Counted from the stretch's first letter, positions 45,605 through 55,762 are shown. The stretch is DNA of 64,000 bases from Thermodesulfobium acidiphilum (GCF_003057965.1 NZ_CP020921.1:498501-562500), one strand, 5' to 3'. Notes: generated by a model not told the origin, from the letters alone. Translations and numbers: made by a program.

Positions 45605-47656
45605 TTGAAAAGAATATATGAACTTGCAAGAGAACTGGGCGTTTCTTCTAAAAAAGTAATGGAAATACTTTCTGGTTTGGGGGTAACTGTTAAGTCTTCT
45701 TTGTCTTCTGTGGCAGAAGAAGAAGAGTTTATGGTTAGATCTACTATTGAAGCTGAAGATAAAGTTGAAGCTACTAAAGAAACTGAAAAAGTTGAGGTTG
45801 ATAGGAAGATCTTGCAAAAAGAGGATATGACTAAAGTTGTTGTAGCAGAACAGCCTGAAGTTGCAGTTCAAGAAAAAGAATCTCAGATAAGTGAAGAGCC
45901 AAAAGTTGAGGAAAAAAAGATTTTATATATATCAGATGGCATGACTCCGAGAGAGATTGCACAAAAGATCAATGTTAAAGAGAGCGAAGTCATAAAAAAA
46001 TTAATAAAGCTCAAAACACTTGCAACTATAAATCAAGCTTTAAATATAAGCCTTATCGAGAGAGTAGTAAGTGAATTTGGTTATGAACCAAAGTTAAAAG
46101 AGGAAGAATCTTTAACTTTTGAAGAGAGTGAAATTGAAAACGAAGCCGATCTCAAACCCAGACCCCCAATTGTTACTGTTATGGGTCATGTAGATCATGG
46201 CAAAACAACGCTTTTAGATAAAATTCAAAAAACAAAAATTGCATCCAAGGAATTTCGTGGAATTACACAAAAGATTGGTGCATATCAAGTAGAAATTAGT
46301 GGCAAGAAAATTACCTTTATTGATACGCCAGGCCATGAAGCATTTACAGCTATGAGAGCAAGGGGTGCAAACGTTACTGATATTGTAATTTTGGTAGTGG
46401 CAGCTGATGATGGAGTAAAACCTCAAACTATTGAAGCAATTCAACATGCAAAAGCAGCGGGGGTCCAGATAATGGTTGCTATAAATAAAATTGATAAACC
46501 TGGGGCACAGCCAGAAAAGATAATGCAACAATTAACTGAATATGGTTTAATTCCTGAAGAATGGGGTGGGAAGACCATATTTGTTAAAGTCTCGGCTAAA
46601 ACGGGAGAAGGTATAGACGAGCTTTTAGAAATGACATTGCTATTGGCAGAATTGATGGAATACAAAGCTAATCCGAAGACTTTAGCAAGAGGTCTGGTTT
46701 TGGAAGCGAAGTTGGATAAAAATAGAGGTCCTGTAGCCACTATATTAGTTCAAAAAGGCACTTTAAAGGTAGGAGATTTTGTCTGTGTGGGTGCTGCTAG
46801 TGGAAGAATAAGAGCATTAATTAATGACAGGGGTAAAAGATTAAAAGAAGCAGGACCTTCAACCCCTGTTGAGATACTCGGTATCAATATGGTTCCTGAA
46901 GCAGGAGATAATCTGATTGCTGTAAAGAGTGATAAAGAAGCAAAATTAATGGCTGAAAAAATGCTTAATAAGAAAAAAGAATTACAAATGCAGAGGATGA
47001 AAAAACCAACTTTATCCTGTTTTGTACAGGGTACAAATCTATCTGAAGTAAAAGAATTAAGGCTTATTTTGAAAGCTGATTCTCAAGGATCACTAGAGGC
47101 CATTCTTACATCTTTGGCGAAGATTAAAGAAGAGAATGTAACTATAAACATTCTATCGTCTGGAACGGGTGGAATTTCTGAATCTGATGTTATGCTTGCT
47201 TCTGCTTCTCAGGCTATTATAATTGGCTTTAATGTAAGACCATCTAATACGGCTTTAAAGCTTGCTTCTGAGGAAGGTATTGATATTAGGACTTATAGGG
47301 TTATATATGATCTTATTGAAGATATTTCGAAAGCCGTTAAGGGCTTGCTTCCGCCAAAATATGAAGAGACAATACTTGGAAGGGCTGAGGTTAGACAAAC
47401 TTTTAAAGTTCCAAAAATAGGTCTTGTTGCAGGTTGTTATGTTGTGGACGGGAAGGTTACAAGAGATGCAAAGGTAAGAGTTTTGAGAGATAATGTTATT
47501 ATTCATGAAGGCGAGTTGTCTTCTTTAAAGAGATTTAAAGATGACGTAAAAGAAGTGAATCAGGGATATGAATGTGGAATTTCGATAAAAGATTTTCACG
47601 ATATAAAGGAAAACGATATTTTTGAGATATATAAATTAGTAGAAGTAGCTTGTTAA
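45605..47656 (+). CDS. infB: Translation initiation factor IF-2
   Basis: 683 residues. N-terminal IF2_N domains ([19 protein letters not shown] and [16 protein letters not shown]) flank a Lys/Glu linker; the G domain has [31 protein letters not shown]; domains II-IV follow, with the C-terminal fMet-tRNA-binding barrel. GAGGAGGTGA precedes TTG 45605. Confidence 0.97.
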   Translation: MKRIYELARELGVSSKKVMEILSGLGVTVKSSLSSVAEEEEFMVRSTIEAEDKVEATKETEKVEVDRKILQKEDMTKVVVAEQPEVAVQEKESQISEEPKVEEKKILYISDGMTPREIAQKINVKESEVIKKLIKLKTLATINQALNISLIERVVSEFGYEPKLKEEESLTFEESEIENEADLKPRPPIVTVMGHVDHGKTTLLDKIQKTKIASKEFRGITQKIGAYQVEISGKKITFIDTPGHEAFTAMRARGANVTDIVILVVAADDGVKPQTIEAIQHAKAAGVQIMVAINKIDKPGAQPEKIMQQLTEYGLIPEEWGGKTIFVKVSAKTGEGIDELLEMTLLLAELMEYKANPKTLARGLVLEAKLDKNRGPVATILVQKGTLKVGDFVCVGAASGRIRALINDRGKRLKEAGPSTPVEILGINMVPEAGDNLIAVKSDKEAKLMAEKMLNKKKELQMQRMKKPTLSCFVQGTNLSEVKELRLILKADSQGSLEAILTSLAKIKEENVTINILSSGTGGISESDVMLASASQAIIIGFNVRPSNTALKLASEEGIDIRTYRVIYDLIEDISKAVKGLLPPKYEETILGRAEVRQTFKVPKIGLVAGCYVVDGKVTRDAKVRVLRDNVIIHEGELSSLKRFKDDVKEVNQGYECGISIKDFHDIKENDIFEIYKLVEVAC

Positions 47657-47762
47657 TATTTTTGAGTTTTATAGAATATAGTTAATTTGATTCAAAACTA
47701 TTTTAAAAGTATTAATTCAACTTTAAAGTTCTAGAAAATTTAAATTTAATTTAGTGATTATT

Positions 47763-48041
47763 ATGATAAGAACTTGTTTAATTGAATTTGAGCTTTATTT
47801 TCCATATATTGTTAGCATAAAAGAACATAGAAAAATTATGCAAGCAATTATTTCGGATATAAAAAAGCAAAATATTAGTGTGCTTGAAGTTCTTAATAAG
47901 AATATTAGATCAAGTACTTTATATTTATCAGTGGTAAAAGAAAACGAAGTAGATATAAAAAGACTCTATGACTATTATGTTAATTTTTTCCTTGATAGAC
48001 CTGATATTAGGCTTATTTCATATAACATTGAAATTTATTAG
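47763..48041 (+). CDS. ylxP: YlxP/DUF503 family protein
   Basis: 92 residues. IEFELYFPYIVSIKEHRKIMQAII with a ferredoxin-like pattern fits the DUF503 family found between infB and rbfA. ATG 47763 aligns the start with family members; GTG 47754 is possible and neither has a good ribosome site. The 106-bp gap after infB has no clear terminator. Confidence 0.8.
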   Translation: MIRTCLIEFELYFPYIVSIKEHRKIMQAIISDIKKQNISVLEVLNKNIRSSTLYLSVVKENEVDIKRLYDYYVNFFLDRPDIRLISYNIEIY

Positions 48042-48088
48042 ATCTAATCTATTTTCTGTTTTTACTCTTACAGGAGGTTTAAAATAAA

Positions 48089-48427
48089 ATGAGCGTAAAA
48101 TCCGAAAGACTGAAAGAAACAATTAAGAAAGAACTTGCTATTTTATTGTACGAACTAAAGGACGTTCGTATTAAAAGTATGGTTTCTATAATGGAATTAG
48201 ATATGTCGAGTGATCACAAGAATATAAAAGTTTGGGTTAGCATATACGGAGATGAAAAATCAAAAGAAGAAACAATGAAAGGACTTGTTTCCGCATCAAG
48301 ATTTTTGAGAGGAGAACTGGCAAGAAGAATTGGTTTAAAGTATGCTCCACAAATTCTTTTTGCTATAGATAATTCCCTTGAAAGAGGAGATAAAATATTC
48401 GAAATACTAAGAAAAATTGAACACTGA
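48089..48427 (+). CDS. rbfA: Ribosome-binding factor A
   Basis: 112 residues, KH-type fold, 30S maturation. SERLKETIKKELAILLYELKD at the start and RGELARRIGLKYAPQILFAID near the end are typical. AGGAGG precedes the ATG. Confidence 0.94.
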   Translation: MSVKSERLKETIKKELAILLYELKDVRIKSMVSIMELDMSSDHKNIKVWVSIYGDEKSKEETMKGLVSASRFLRGELARRIGLKYAPQILFAIDNSLERGDKIFEILRKIEH

Positions 48428-48430
48428 AAT

Positions 48431-48445
48431 GGGTGAGCAGTTCTG
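48431..48445 (+). promoter_or_regulatory. Ribosome-binding site with CTG start of nrnA
   Basis: GGGTGAG (48431-48437), five bases, CTG (48443-48445). The site overlaps the in-frame TGA at 48434-48436, so nothing further upstream can be the start. Confidence 0.6.
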
Positions 48446-49402
48446 AGTAAAATATGTGCTAGAATTTTAAACTTATTAAGTAACGCCAATTCTTTTGATA
48501 TTTTTACACACTTAGAACCTGATGGTGACGCTATAGGTTCTAGTCTTGCTTTATATTTTTACCTGAAGTCAATAGGAAAGGATGTAAGATTTATAAAGCC
48601 TTACAGAACTCCAAATAGTGTTATGGATTTTCCGGGTATGGAAAACGTATATACTGGCAATGATTTTGATTTTTCGAGAGTTGCAATATTACTTGATGCA
48701 TCTTCATTGAAAAGAATAGGGAAACCATATGAAGAAATTTTTCCAAAATACAAGAATTTTTTTATAATCGATCATCATCACGGTCCATATTTTGATTCTG
48801 CTAACATATACATTGACACTACTGCTAGTGCAACTGCTGTTTTAGTTTTTGATGTTATAAAAAAGATGAAACAAAATATAAATAATCTGGTAGCGACGTA
48901 CTTATATTTGGCTTTACACTACGATACGGGCGGATTTTATTATACAAATACTAATGAAAAATGTTTAAAAGTTGCTTCAAAATTATTAGAATACGGTGTA
49001 GATATGAGTTTGGTTATGAGGTATTATGAGAGAGATGCGAGCAGTATTGCAAAAATGGGTTTTTTATTATCTAAACTAAAGGCTTCTGATGGTATTTCAT
49101 GGCTTTCTATATCATACAAAGATTTTATAAATTTTTCGCTAGAACCAGATATTACTAAAGGTCTTATTGAATGGTTAAGAAGAATAAAGAATTGTAGAGT
49201 ATCGATAGTCTTTAGAGAGGATCAACCAGGTAAAGTAAAAATAAGTTTTAGAGGGAAGAATACAGGAAAGCTTAACTCTATTGCTGAACACTTTGGAGGT
49301 GGGGGACATCCTGAAGCAGCGGGAGCTGTTGTTGATGGTAACTTTGATGAAATAGTCGATTTAGTTTTGAGCTACACTAAAAAAGAGGTTTTTGGTGCTT
49401 AA
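48443..49402 (+). CDS. nrnA: DHH/DHHA1 nanoRNase/pAp phosphatase, apparent CTG start
   Basis: 319 residues from CTG 48443, normal for NrnA. It degrades 2-5 nt RNA and 3'-phosphoadenosine 5'-phosphate. Motif I EPDGDAIGSSLAL (D at 48521) is essential and lies before the first ATG (48623), so the protein must start earlier; between the in-frame TGA at 48434 and 48623 there is no ATG, GTG or TTG. Further motifs: LLDASSLKRIG, DHHHGPYF, TASATAVLV, HYDTGGFYYTN, and the DHHA1 part KISFRGKN...GGGHPEAAGA. In a run rbfA-nrnA-truB-ribF, common in Firmicutes. Confidence 0.9.
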   Translation: MSKICARILNLLSNANSFDIFTHLEPDGDAIGSSLALYFYLKSIGKDVRFIKPYRTPNSVMDFPGMENVYTGNDFDFSRVAILLDASSLKRIGKPYEEIFPKYKNFFIIDHHHGPYFDSANIYIDTTASATAVLVFDVIKKMKQNINNLVATYLYLALHYDTGGFYYTNTNEKCLKVASKLLEYGVDMSLVMRYYERDASSIAKMGFLLSKLKASDGISWLSISYKDFINFSLEPDITKGLIEWLRRIKNCRVSIVFREDQPGKVKISFRGKNTGKLNSIAEHFGGGGHPEAAGAVVDGNFDEIVDLVLSYTKKEVFGA

Positions 49403-50300
49403 CGGCTTTTTAAACGTTTTTAAAGATAAATCTAAAAGTTCTTTTGAAGTTGTTGACTCAATTAAGAAGATGTTTAAAGACGAGCTTGGTGCTGACATAA
49501 AGATAGGACATTTAGGAACGCTTGATCCGTGCGCAGTAGGAGTTTTACCTATAGCTTTAGGAAAGGCTACCAGGCTTTGTGAATTTATTGAGAATAAGGA
49601 TAAAAAATATCTCTTTGAGCTTACTTTGGGGTTTAAGACTACTACTGGAGATCAAGAAGGAGATGTTTTAGATGTTCAAACTATTCCACATATTTCTGAT
49701 GAAAGGATTATTTCTGTTTGTTCTGATCTTATAGGTTGCTATTTCCAAAAAGTACCTTCTTATTCTGCTTCTAAGGTTGAAGGCAAGAGGTTTTATGAGT
49801 TGGCAAGAGCAAATCAGAAAGTCCCTGAGCGATATAAAGAAGTAAATATAAAGCAACTTAAATTTATTAAACGAAATAAAAATTCGCTTTGGTTTGAGGT
49901 TTTGTGTTCCTTTGGAACATATATAAGAACTTTGTGTGAAGATATAGCTGTAAAGCTGGGAACTATTGGGACAATGACATTTTTGCTTAGGGAAACATCT
50001 GGAGACTTTCATCTAAAGGATAGCATTAGTCTTGAGAAATTAAGAAATTTGATTATGAGAAGAGAATATTTTAAAGTTATAATTCCTGTGAACAAGATGT
50101 TGTCACATATACCAGTTGTAGTATTAAATTATGAGAATGCTAAGAAATTTGTAGCTGGTCAAGAAGTTTGGATAAAGAAGGATTTTGATAATTTTGAAAT
50201 ATTAAGAATATTTTGTATGTCTGGGACATTTCTGGGTTTGGCTGAAAAATCTAAAGGTGAGAAAAAAATTTGGAAACCTAATAAGGTGATAATTATATGA
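49395..50300 (+). CDS. truB: tRNA pseudouridine-55 synthase
   Basis: 301 residues. Catalytic Asp in KIGHLGTLDPCAVGVLPIALGKATR, followed by TGDQEGDVL and the YSASKVEGKRFYELAR and FGTYIRTLCEDIAVKLG motifs. The usual N-terminal DKPxGxTS is changed to KDKSKSS. GTG 49395 is chosen for AGAGG (49384-49388); the TTG at 49392 is too close to the site. Confidence 0.93.
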   Translation: MLNGFLNVFKDKSKSSFEVVDSIKKMFKDELGADIKIGHLGTLDPCAVGVLPIALGKATRLCEFIENKDKKYLFELTLGFKTTTGDQEGDVLDVQTIPHISDERIISVCSDLIGCYFQKVPSYSASKVEGKRFYELARANQKVPERYKEVNIKQLKFIKRNKNSLWFEVLCSFGTYIRTLCEDIAVKLGTIGTMTFLLRETSGDFHLKDSISLEKLRNLIMRREYFKVIIPVNKMLSHIPVVVLNYENAKKFVAGQEVWIKKDFDNFEILRIFCMSGTFLGLAEKSKGEKKIWKPNKVIII

Positions 50301-51220
50301 TAAGAGGTATTTATAGAAAAGAAAATAAAAATGGATCAAGATTTTTGACCATTGGTACATTTGACGGAGTACATTTAGGACATCAATTGTTATTTAAGCA
50401 ACTTAAAAAAATGAGAAAAGATAGTGAGGATTTAATTAGCGTAGTAACATTCGAACCGCACCCGAGGATTTTTTTTAAAAGCATAGAAAATCTGTCGCTA
50501 ATTACTATTATTGAGGAAAGAATAAGGTTGTTGTTAGAACACGTTGATGAGGTAATAGTTTTGCAGTTCGATGAGTCACTCTCAAAACTTACTCCAGAAG
50601 AATTTATTAATTTTCTTTGTAGTAATTTTAAAATTAATACAATTGTTGAAGGGGAAAATTTCCATTTTGGACGCAAAAAAGGTGGAGACGTTAATCTTTT
50701 AAAGGAACTGGGAAATAAGTTTGGATTTAACGTAGACATTGCAAACCTGTATATATTTGACGGAGTTCCAATTTCAAGCTCAAGAATTAGGAGGCTTATA
50801 ATATCTGGAAAGATTGATGAGGCAAATAAGCTACTTGGTTGGGATTTTTTTGTTTCTGGAGAAGTAATTCATGGAGACCGTATAGGCACATTTTTAGGCT
50901 TTCCAACTGCTAATCTTAGATTGCCTGAATATAAAATCGTTCCACAATCAGGAGTTTATTCTGCTGAGGTTGAAATTGCAGGTGAGAGATATTTAGGAGC
51001 GCTTAATATTGGTGTAAAACCAACTGTTGGTGGGAAAAGAAGATCTATTGAAGTACATGTAATAAACTTTGAAGGCAATCTTTACCAGGAAGTTATTACA
51101 GTTTACTTTAAATCTAAAATTAGAGACGAGATAAAATTCGATTCAATTGCCGCGTTAAAAAAACAGATAAAGTTAGACATAGAAAACATTGTAAGGACTA
51201 GCAATAGAGAGAAAGTTTAA
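50297..51220 (+). CDS. ribF: Bifunctional riboflavin kinase/FAD synthetase
   Basis: 307 residues. FAD synthetase domain (about 1-165): TIGTFDGVHLGHQLL, EPHPRIFF, GENFHFGRKKGGD, ISSSRIR. Riboflavin kinase domain (about 180-300): GDRIGTFLGFPTANL and LNIGVKPTVGG. ATGA overlap with truB. Confidence 0.95.
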   Translation: MIRGIYRKENKNGSRFLTIGTFDGVHLGHQLLFKQLKKMRKDSEDLISVVTFEPHPRIFFKSIENLSLITIIEERIRLLLEHVDEVIVLQFDESLSKLTPEEFINFLCSNFKINTIVEGENFHFGRKKGGDVNLLKELGNKFGFNVDIANLYIFDGVPISSSRIRRLIISGKIDEANKLLGWDFFVSGEVIHGDRIGTFLGFPTANLRLPEYKIVPQSGVYSAEVEIAGERYLGALNIGVKPTVGGKRRSIEVHVINFEGNLYQEVITVYFKSKIRDEIKFDSIAALKKQIKLDIENIVRTSNREKV

Positions 51221-51229
51221 TATATATTC

Positions 51230-51613
51230 TTAATCTCTTATAAGATCGGGCCTTAATTTTGATGCTTCATTAAGAAATATATGTTTTATTTGGTTTTTTG
51301 CCTTTTTGCTATAGCACTGTAAAAGTATTCTTATACACATTTTTGGTGCATTAACAACTTTTGCCTCTAATGTCCCGAAAACTGGAGTGGATGGAAATGT
51401 TTCTCTTACAAATTTTCCTGCAAATTCAGAGTGAATGTCATTAGTTACTGATATAAAAAAGTTAACCATATCTTCTTCCTTTATATCATTTTCATTAACC
51501 ATTTTAGTGACCAACTCAATAACCTTTTCCTTTATTTCATTTGGATCGTCTTTTAATAGAGTAGTAGCTCCTCTAATTGCCAGTAGCCTTGAATTTTCTT
51601 TATACTCTTCCAT
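51230..51613 (-). CDS. aroH: Chorismate mutase, AroH type
   Basis: 127 residues, the trimeric Bacillus-type enzyme converting chorismate to prephenate. LAIRGATTLLKDDPNEI, ISVTNDIHSEFAGKFVRE, PKMCIRILLQC and HIFLNEASKLRPDL align well with B. subtilis AroH; catalytic Arg (RGAT) and Arg (CIR) are present. Single gene on the minus strand between two plus-strand operons; AGAGGAG precedes the ATG. Confidence 0.92.
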   Translation of the reverse strand: MEEYKENSRLLAIRGATTLLKDDPNEIKEKVIELVTKMVNENDIKEEDMVNFFISVTNDIHSEFAGKFVRETFPSTPVFGTLEAKVVNAPKMCIRILLQCYSKKAKNQIKHIFLNEASKLRPDLIRD

Positions 51614-51686
51614 TCTATGCTCTCCTCTTTAAGTTTTTTTTTATAATAATTAAAAAAATAAAATAAAATTTTTTACCTTATTGTCT

Positions 51687-51692
51687 TATAAT
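51687..51692 (+). promoter_or_regulatory. Possible -10 box upstream of folD
   Basis: TATAAT 33 bp before the folD start, in the divergent aroH-folD gap. No good -35 hexamer is seen. Confidence 0.35.
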
Positions 51693-51724
51693 AAAGTATC
51701 ATAAAAAATATGGAGTTGATAAAG

Positions 51725-52588
51725 TTGAGTGCAATTATATTAAACGGAAAAGAGGTAGCTAGTCAATGGGAGAAAAAAAATATTTTAAGAGTGCAAAATC
51801 TAAAAACAAAAGGAGTAAGTGTCTGTCTTGCGGTTGCAAGATTTAATGATGATGAAGCGTCAAAGGTTTATGTTAAAAAGAAAGTTGCAATGTGTGAAAA
51901 ATTGGGCATAAAACCCATTCTTATAGAAGAGGAAGGCCTGGATCAGGAAAGAATAGAAAATAGAGTTTCTTCTCTGAATAAAGACAAAGAGATAAATGGA
52001 ATAATAGTTCAATTACCCTTACCCAAGGGCATTGACAAAGAAAGGGTTTTATCTTTGGTTAGTCCTGAAAAGGATGTAGATGGCTTAAATGTTTTTTCAT
52101 GTGGCTTGTTATACAAAAACATGCCTGGTTTGAGGCCATGTACTCCAAGTGGGATAATTCGCTTATTAAAAGAATACAAAATAGAACTTATTGGTAAAAG
52201 AGCTGTAATTCTTGGAAGGAGTCAACTTGTAGGTCTGCCAATTTTTTTGATGCTTTTGCATGAGAATGCCACACCAACTATTGTACATTCAAAAACTATG
52301 GACCTAAAAAATATATGCAAAGAAGCAGACATATTAATTGTTGCCACTGGAAAAGCAAAAATGGTAAATAGAGAGTATGTAAAAAAAGGGGCAGTAGTAG
52401 TTGATGTAGGAATATCCAGAGTAGATGGTAAAATCGTTGGTGACGTTGATTTTGATGATGTTTTTGATGTAGCTGGTTATCTTACTCCAGTGCCGGGTGG
52501 TGTAGGACCTCTGACTATAATGTCTTTGATGGAAAATGTAATTAACGCAGCTTCTATTCAGGCAGGCATAAAAGATGACGTTGTTTAG
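51725..52588 (+). CDS. folD: Methylenetetrahydrofolate dehydrogenase/cyclohydrolase
   Basis: 287 residues. Provides 10-formyl-THF for purine synthesis. Catalytic Lys in KVYVKKKVAMCEK, IIVQLPLPKGID, PEKDVDGLN, PCTPSGIIRLL, GRSQLVGLPI, PVPGGVGPLTIM. TTG 51725 is preferred: GGAG (51712-51715) lies between it and the ATG at 51710. First gene of the folate-histidine-purine run; overlaps hisC by 14 bp. Confidence 0.96.
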   Translation: MSAIILNGKEVASQWEKKNILRVQNLKTKGVSVCLAVARFNDDEASKVYVKKKVAMCEKLGIKPILIEEEGLDQERIENRVSSLNKDKEINGIIVQLPLPKGIDKERVLSLVSPEKDVDGLNVFSCGLLYKNMPGLRPCTPSGIIRLLKEYKIELIGKRAVILGRSQLVGLPIFLMLLHENATPTIVHSKTMDLKNICKEADILIVATGKAKMVNREYVKKGAVVVDVGISRVDGKIVGDVDFDDVFDVAGYLTPVPGGVGPLTIMSLMENVINAASIQAGIKDDVV

Positions 52589-53624
52589 AAAGGACCTTTT
52601 AGAGATTGAACCATATAGACCAGTAGAGGTTGAAGATGCAATTAGGCTTGATAGAAATGAAAGTCCATTTGATTTACCAGTGCAGGTGAAAGAGGAAATT
52701 ATTAGTGCGTTTTCTAGGCTTCGACTGAATCATTATCCTGATGCGTGGTGCAGTTCTGTAAAAGAAGCATTTAGCCAATATGTTGGTAAAATAAAACCCG
52801 AAGAAGTTACTGTAGGAAATGGTTGCGATGAAGTTATCCAAAATGTAATTATGGCATTTGCATTAAATAATGGTCCTGTCCTTTCCTTTAGGCCGACATT
52901 TCCTACTTATCAAATAGCTTCAAGGAATTTGGGAGTTGAGTATATAGAAATTCCTTTAAATGAAGACTTTACAATACCTATTGAAAAAACAATTGATGTT
53001 TTGAAAGAAAAAAAGCCTTCAGTAGTTGTGATATGTAATCCTAACAACCCAACTGGAAACTGTTTTCCAGAAGAATATATAGAAAGTATAATTAATAGTA
53101 CAATAGGAGTTGTCTTAATTGACGAGGTTTATTTTGAGTTTAGTAAAAAAAGCTTTGTTGACAAATTTAGGCTATATCCAAATGTTTTAATATTGAGAAC
53201 CTTATCTAAAGCCTTTTCGGGTGCAGGAATAAGAATTGGTTTTGCTTTTGGAAACAAACTTCTAATAGATGAAGTTGAAAAGGTAAGATTACCATATTTA
53301 CTTTCCCACTTTTCACAAGTGGCAGGGAGCATTCTACTTAAAAGTAGTAACCTATTCAAGCCGAATATTGATGCTATTAGTGCTGAGATAAAAAAAATTT
53401 ACGATGGCTTATTAAAAATGGGAATCAAAGCCTATCCTACTGAAGCTAACTTTTTGTTAGCAAAATTTGATAAACCTGCTAAAAATATTGTTGAAAAGCT
53501 TAGAAAAAGAAAAGTTTTAGTAAGATATTTTCCATATTTGCCTAACTTTATTAGGATTTCTGCTGGCAGAAGTTCTGATACAAATATCTTGTTAAAGGAG
53601 CTTGAAAGAATACTAAATGAGTAA
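52575..53624 (+). CDS. hisC: Histidinol-phosphate aminotransferase
   Basis: 349 residues, PLP-dependent fold type I. The PLP Lys is in LRTLSKAFSGAGIRIGFAFG; CNPNNPTGN and DEVYFEF are typical, as is the C-terminal LVRYFP...FIRISAG. It makes histidinol phosphate. Overlaps both neighbours. Confidence 0.94.
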   Translation: MTLFRKDLLEIEPYRPVEVEDAIRLDRNESPFDLPVQVKEEIISAFSRLRLNHYPDAWCSSVKEAFSQYVGKIKPEEVTVGNGCDEVIQNVIMAFALNNGPVLSFRPTFPTYQIASRNLGVEYIEIPLNEDFTIPIEKTIDVLKEKKPSVVVICNPNNPTGNCFPEEYIESIINSTIGVVLIDEVYFEFSKKSFVDKFRLYPNVLILRTLSKAFSGAGIRIGFAFGNKLLIDEVEKVRLPYLLSHFSQVAGSILLKSSNLFKPNIDAISAEIKKIYDGLLKMGIKAYPTEANFLLAKFDKPAKNIVEKLRKRKVLVRYFPYLPNFIRISAGRSSDTNILLKELERILNE

Positions 53625-54426
53625 TTTTATAGTTTTTGATATAGATGGAGTTTTGATCCAAACTAACGGTTCTTTTGTAGAATCTACAATTAAGACCTTT
53701 GAGTATGTTAGAAATTTATTTGGTAAGAGCTCAAAATGTAATATTGAACACATAGGCTTTTTAAAGTCACTGCGGGGGTTTAATAATGATTGGGATTTAA
53801 CATATGCTCTTTTGGCAATTAGCTGGAATTATCCTACTTTTGAAGAGGCAGAATTTCTTGAAATTTTGAAAAATTATTTCAAGAAAAATAGTGAACTCCC
53901 CAAAATAGAAATTGGTTATGAGTTTGTTAAAAGAATCTTTCAAGAATTTTACCTTGGTGAAAAACTTTTTTTTGACATATATTTGGAGAAACCAAAGTAT
54001 GTATTTTTTAAAGGTTTTATTTATCAAGAAAAACCTTTGATTAATTTTTGTAATTATTCTATAGATAGGCAAAAAATAGGAATTTATTCTGGAAGATGTT
54101 TTAAGGAAGCCGAAGTTGCTTTGAGGGCAGTTAATCTAATTGTGTTGAATGATTTTTATTTTACTGATGATAGCGGCTTTAAAAAGCCTGATCCTACCCC
54201 TCTTGAGAAGATGTTTGTTATGAACAAATGTTCACAAATGACTTACGTGGGCGATACTTTGGATGACCTTGAATTGGTTATAAGAGCAAGAGAAAAAGGA
54301 TTACCTGTAGAATTTGTTGGAGTTAAAACTGGAACATATTCAAATCAGCTTATTGACAAAATAGAAAACTTTTCCTTTGCAAAAATGTATGAAAATGTAA
54401 GGGATTATTTGGATAAAATTCTTTAA
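53617..54426 (+). CDS. HAD-family phosphatase within the his cluster
   Basis: 269 residues. HAD motifs: I FDIDGVLI, II IYSGR, III Lys in GFKKPDPTP, IV YVGDTLDDLE; a helical cap lies at about 30-150. It overlaps hisC by 8 bp and is followed by hisB. A HAD protein at this place could be the histidinol-phosphate phosphatase, since no PHP-type or HisB-fused phosphatase is in this cluster. That function is inference from position. Confidence 0.8.
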   Translation: MSNFIVFDIDGVLIQTNGSFVESTIKTFEYVRNLFGKSSKCNIEHIGFLKSLRGFNNDWDLTYALLAISWNYPTFEEAEFLEILKNYFKKNSELPKIEIGYEFVKRIFQEFYLGEKLFFDIYLEKPKYVFFKGFIYQEKPLINFCNYSIDRQKIGIYSGRCFKEAEVALRAVNLIVLNDFYFTDDSGFKKPDPTPLEKMFVMNKCSQMTYVGDTLDDLELVIRAREKGLPVEFVGVKTGTYSNQLIDKIENFSFAKMYENVRDYLDKIL

Positions 54427-54545
54427 ATTAAGCTACCTTTTTAAGCTTTATTTTTATGATTAAACTGGTGTTTAAAAATTTAGTAAAGTTTGGTTTTGGA
54501 ATTTATAGTTACTTTCAAACAAACAAAGAGAGGTAGGTTTTCAAA

Positions 54546-55154
54546 ATGACTTTTGGAAGCAAGAAAAAAATAGCAAGAGTGTCAAAAATTAAAAGGAAAA
54601 CTTATGAAACCGACATTGATTTGGAAATTAACATAGATGGAACAGGAGAAAATTCAATACTAACTAATATTGGTTTTTTTGACCATATGCTCTCTACTCT
54701 TTCAAAACACTCAAATGTTGACATGAAATTGAGGTGTACAGGAGATTTAGAAGTTGATTATCATCATAGCGTTGAAGATGTAGGAATTGTTGTTGGAGAA
54801 GCTTTATTAAAGGCCTTAGGGGATAAGGTTGGTATAAAAAGGTTTTCAAATGCAATCCTGCCAATGGACGATGCGTTAGTTTTGTGTGCTATAGATATTT
54901 CTGGCAGACCTTATTTTTCTTATGATGTTGAATTTGATTCCAAAATTATAGGCAAATTTAATACAGAACTTGTAGAAGTTTTTTTTAACTCTCTAGCGAT
55001 GAATTTGAAAGCAAACCTTCATTTTAAGAAGATTTCTGGATTTAATAGCCATCATATTGCAGAAGCATGCTTTAAATCATTTGCTATATGTTTGAAAGAT
55101 GCTGTAGCTTTGACTAATTCGGGATCTATTCCATCTGTTAAGGGGAGTATTTAA
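54546..55154 (+). CDS. hisB: Imidazoleglycerol-phosphate dehydratase
   Basis: 202 residues, single-function form. Metal-binding motifs DYHHSVEDVGIVVGEAL and NSHHIAEACFKSFA, plus GFFDHMLSTLSKHS. No phosphatase domain is fused. The ATG lies after a 119-bp gap with AGAGAGG upstream. Shares one base with hisH (TAATG). Confidence 0.96.
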   Translation: MTFGSKKKIARVSKIKRKTYETDIDLEINIDGTGENSILTNIGFFDHMLSTLSKHSNVDMKLRCTGDLEVDYHHSVEDVGIVVGEALLKALGDKVGIKRFSNAILPMDDALVLCAIDISGRPYFSYDVEFDSKIIGKFNTELVEVFFNSLAMNLKANLHFKKISGFNSHHIAEACFKSFAICLKDAVALTNSGSIPSVKGSI

Positions 55155-55762
55155 TGATAGGGGTTTTGTGCTATAAAGGAGGAGGAAATTTAGGTAGTGT
55201 ATTTAAAGCAATTAGTTATTTGGGTTATGAATTTAAAGAAATTTGGAATCAAGAAGATTTGAGAAAAGCCGATGCTTTGATTTTCCCTGGACAAGGCTCC
55301 TTTGCACAGGCAAATAAATCTCTTAAAGAAGCTAATCTTTGGGAAGCATTAAAGGAATTCATATACTCAGGTAAACCCTTCTTTGGAATCTGTTTGGGCT
55401 TGCAATTGCTTTTTGATTATTCTGATGAATTTGGATTTACAGAAGGTTTGAAAATTATTTCTGGAAAAGTTGTAGAATTTCAAAAGGATTTCATAAGACC
55501 GCATCTTGGTTGGAACCAAGTTTTTAATACTTCTGACTTGAAATTTTTTAAAGATATACCTGATGCTTCTTCTTTCTATTTTGTTCATTCTTATTATCCA
55601 GAAGTTTATGATCTGTCTTGCAAAAAGGGATTTAGTGAATATGTGGATAAAAAATTTGTATGCGTTGTTGAAAAAGAAAACGTATTTGCCTGTCAATTTC
55701 ACCCTGAAAAGAGTGGACGTTGGGGACTTAAGCTCTTGGATAATTTTTTGAGTTCAATATAG
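55154..55762 (+). CDS. hisH: Imidazole glycerol phosphate synthase, glutaminase subunit
   Basis: 202 residues, class I glutamine amidotransferase. Catalytic Cys in FFGICLGLQLLF, His/Glu in CQFHPEKSG, N-terminal YKGGGNLGSV. Delivers ammonia to HisF, which is not encoded in the window; the next gene is HisA. Confidence 0.95.
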   Translation: MIGVLCYKGGGNLGSVFKAISYLGYEFKEIWNQEDLRKADALIFPGQGSFAQANKSLKEANLWEALKEFIYSGKPFFGICLGLQLLFDYSDEFGFTEGLKIISGKVVEFQKDFIRPHLGWNQVFNTSDLKFFKDIPDASSFYFVHSYYPEVYDLSCKKGFSEYVDKKFVCVVEKENVFACQFHPEKSGRWGLKLLDNFLSSI

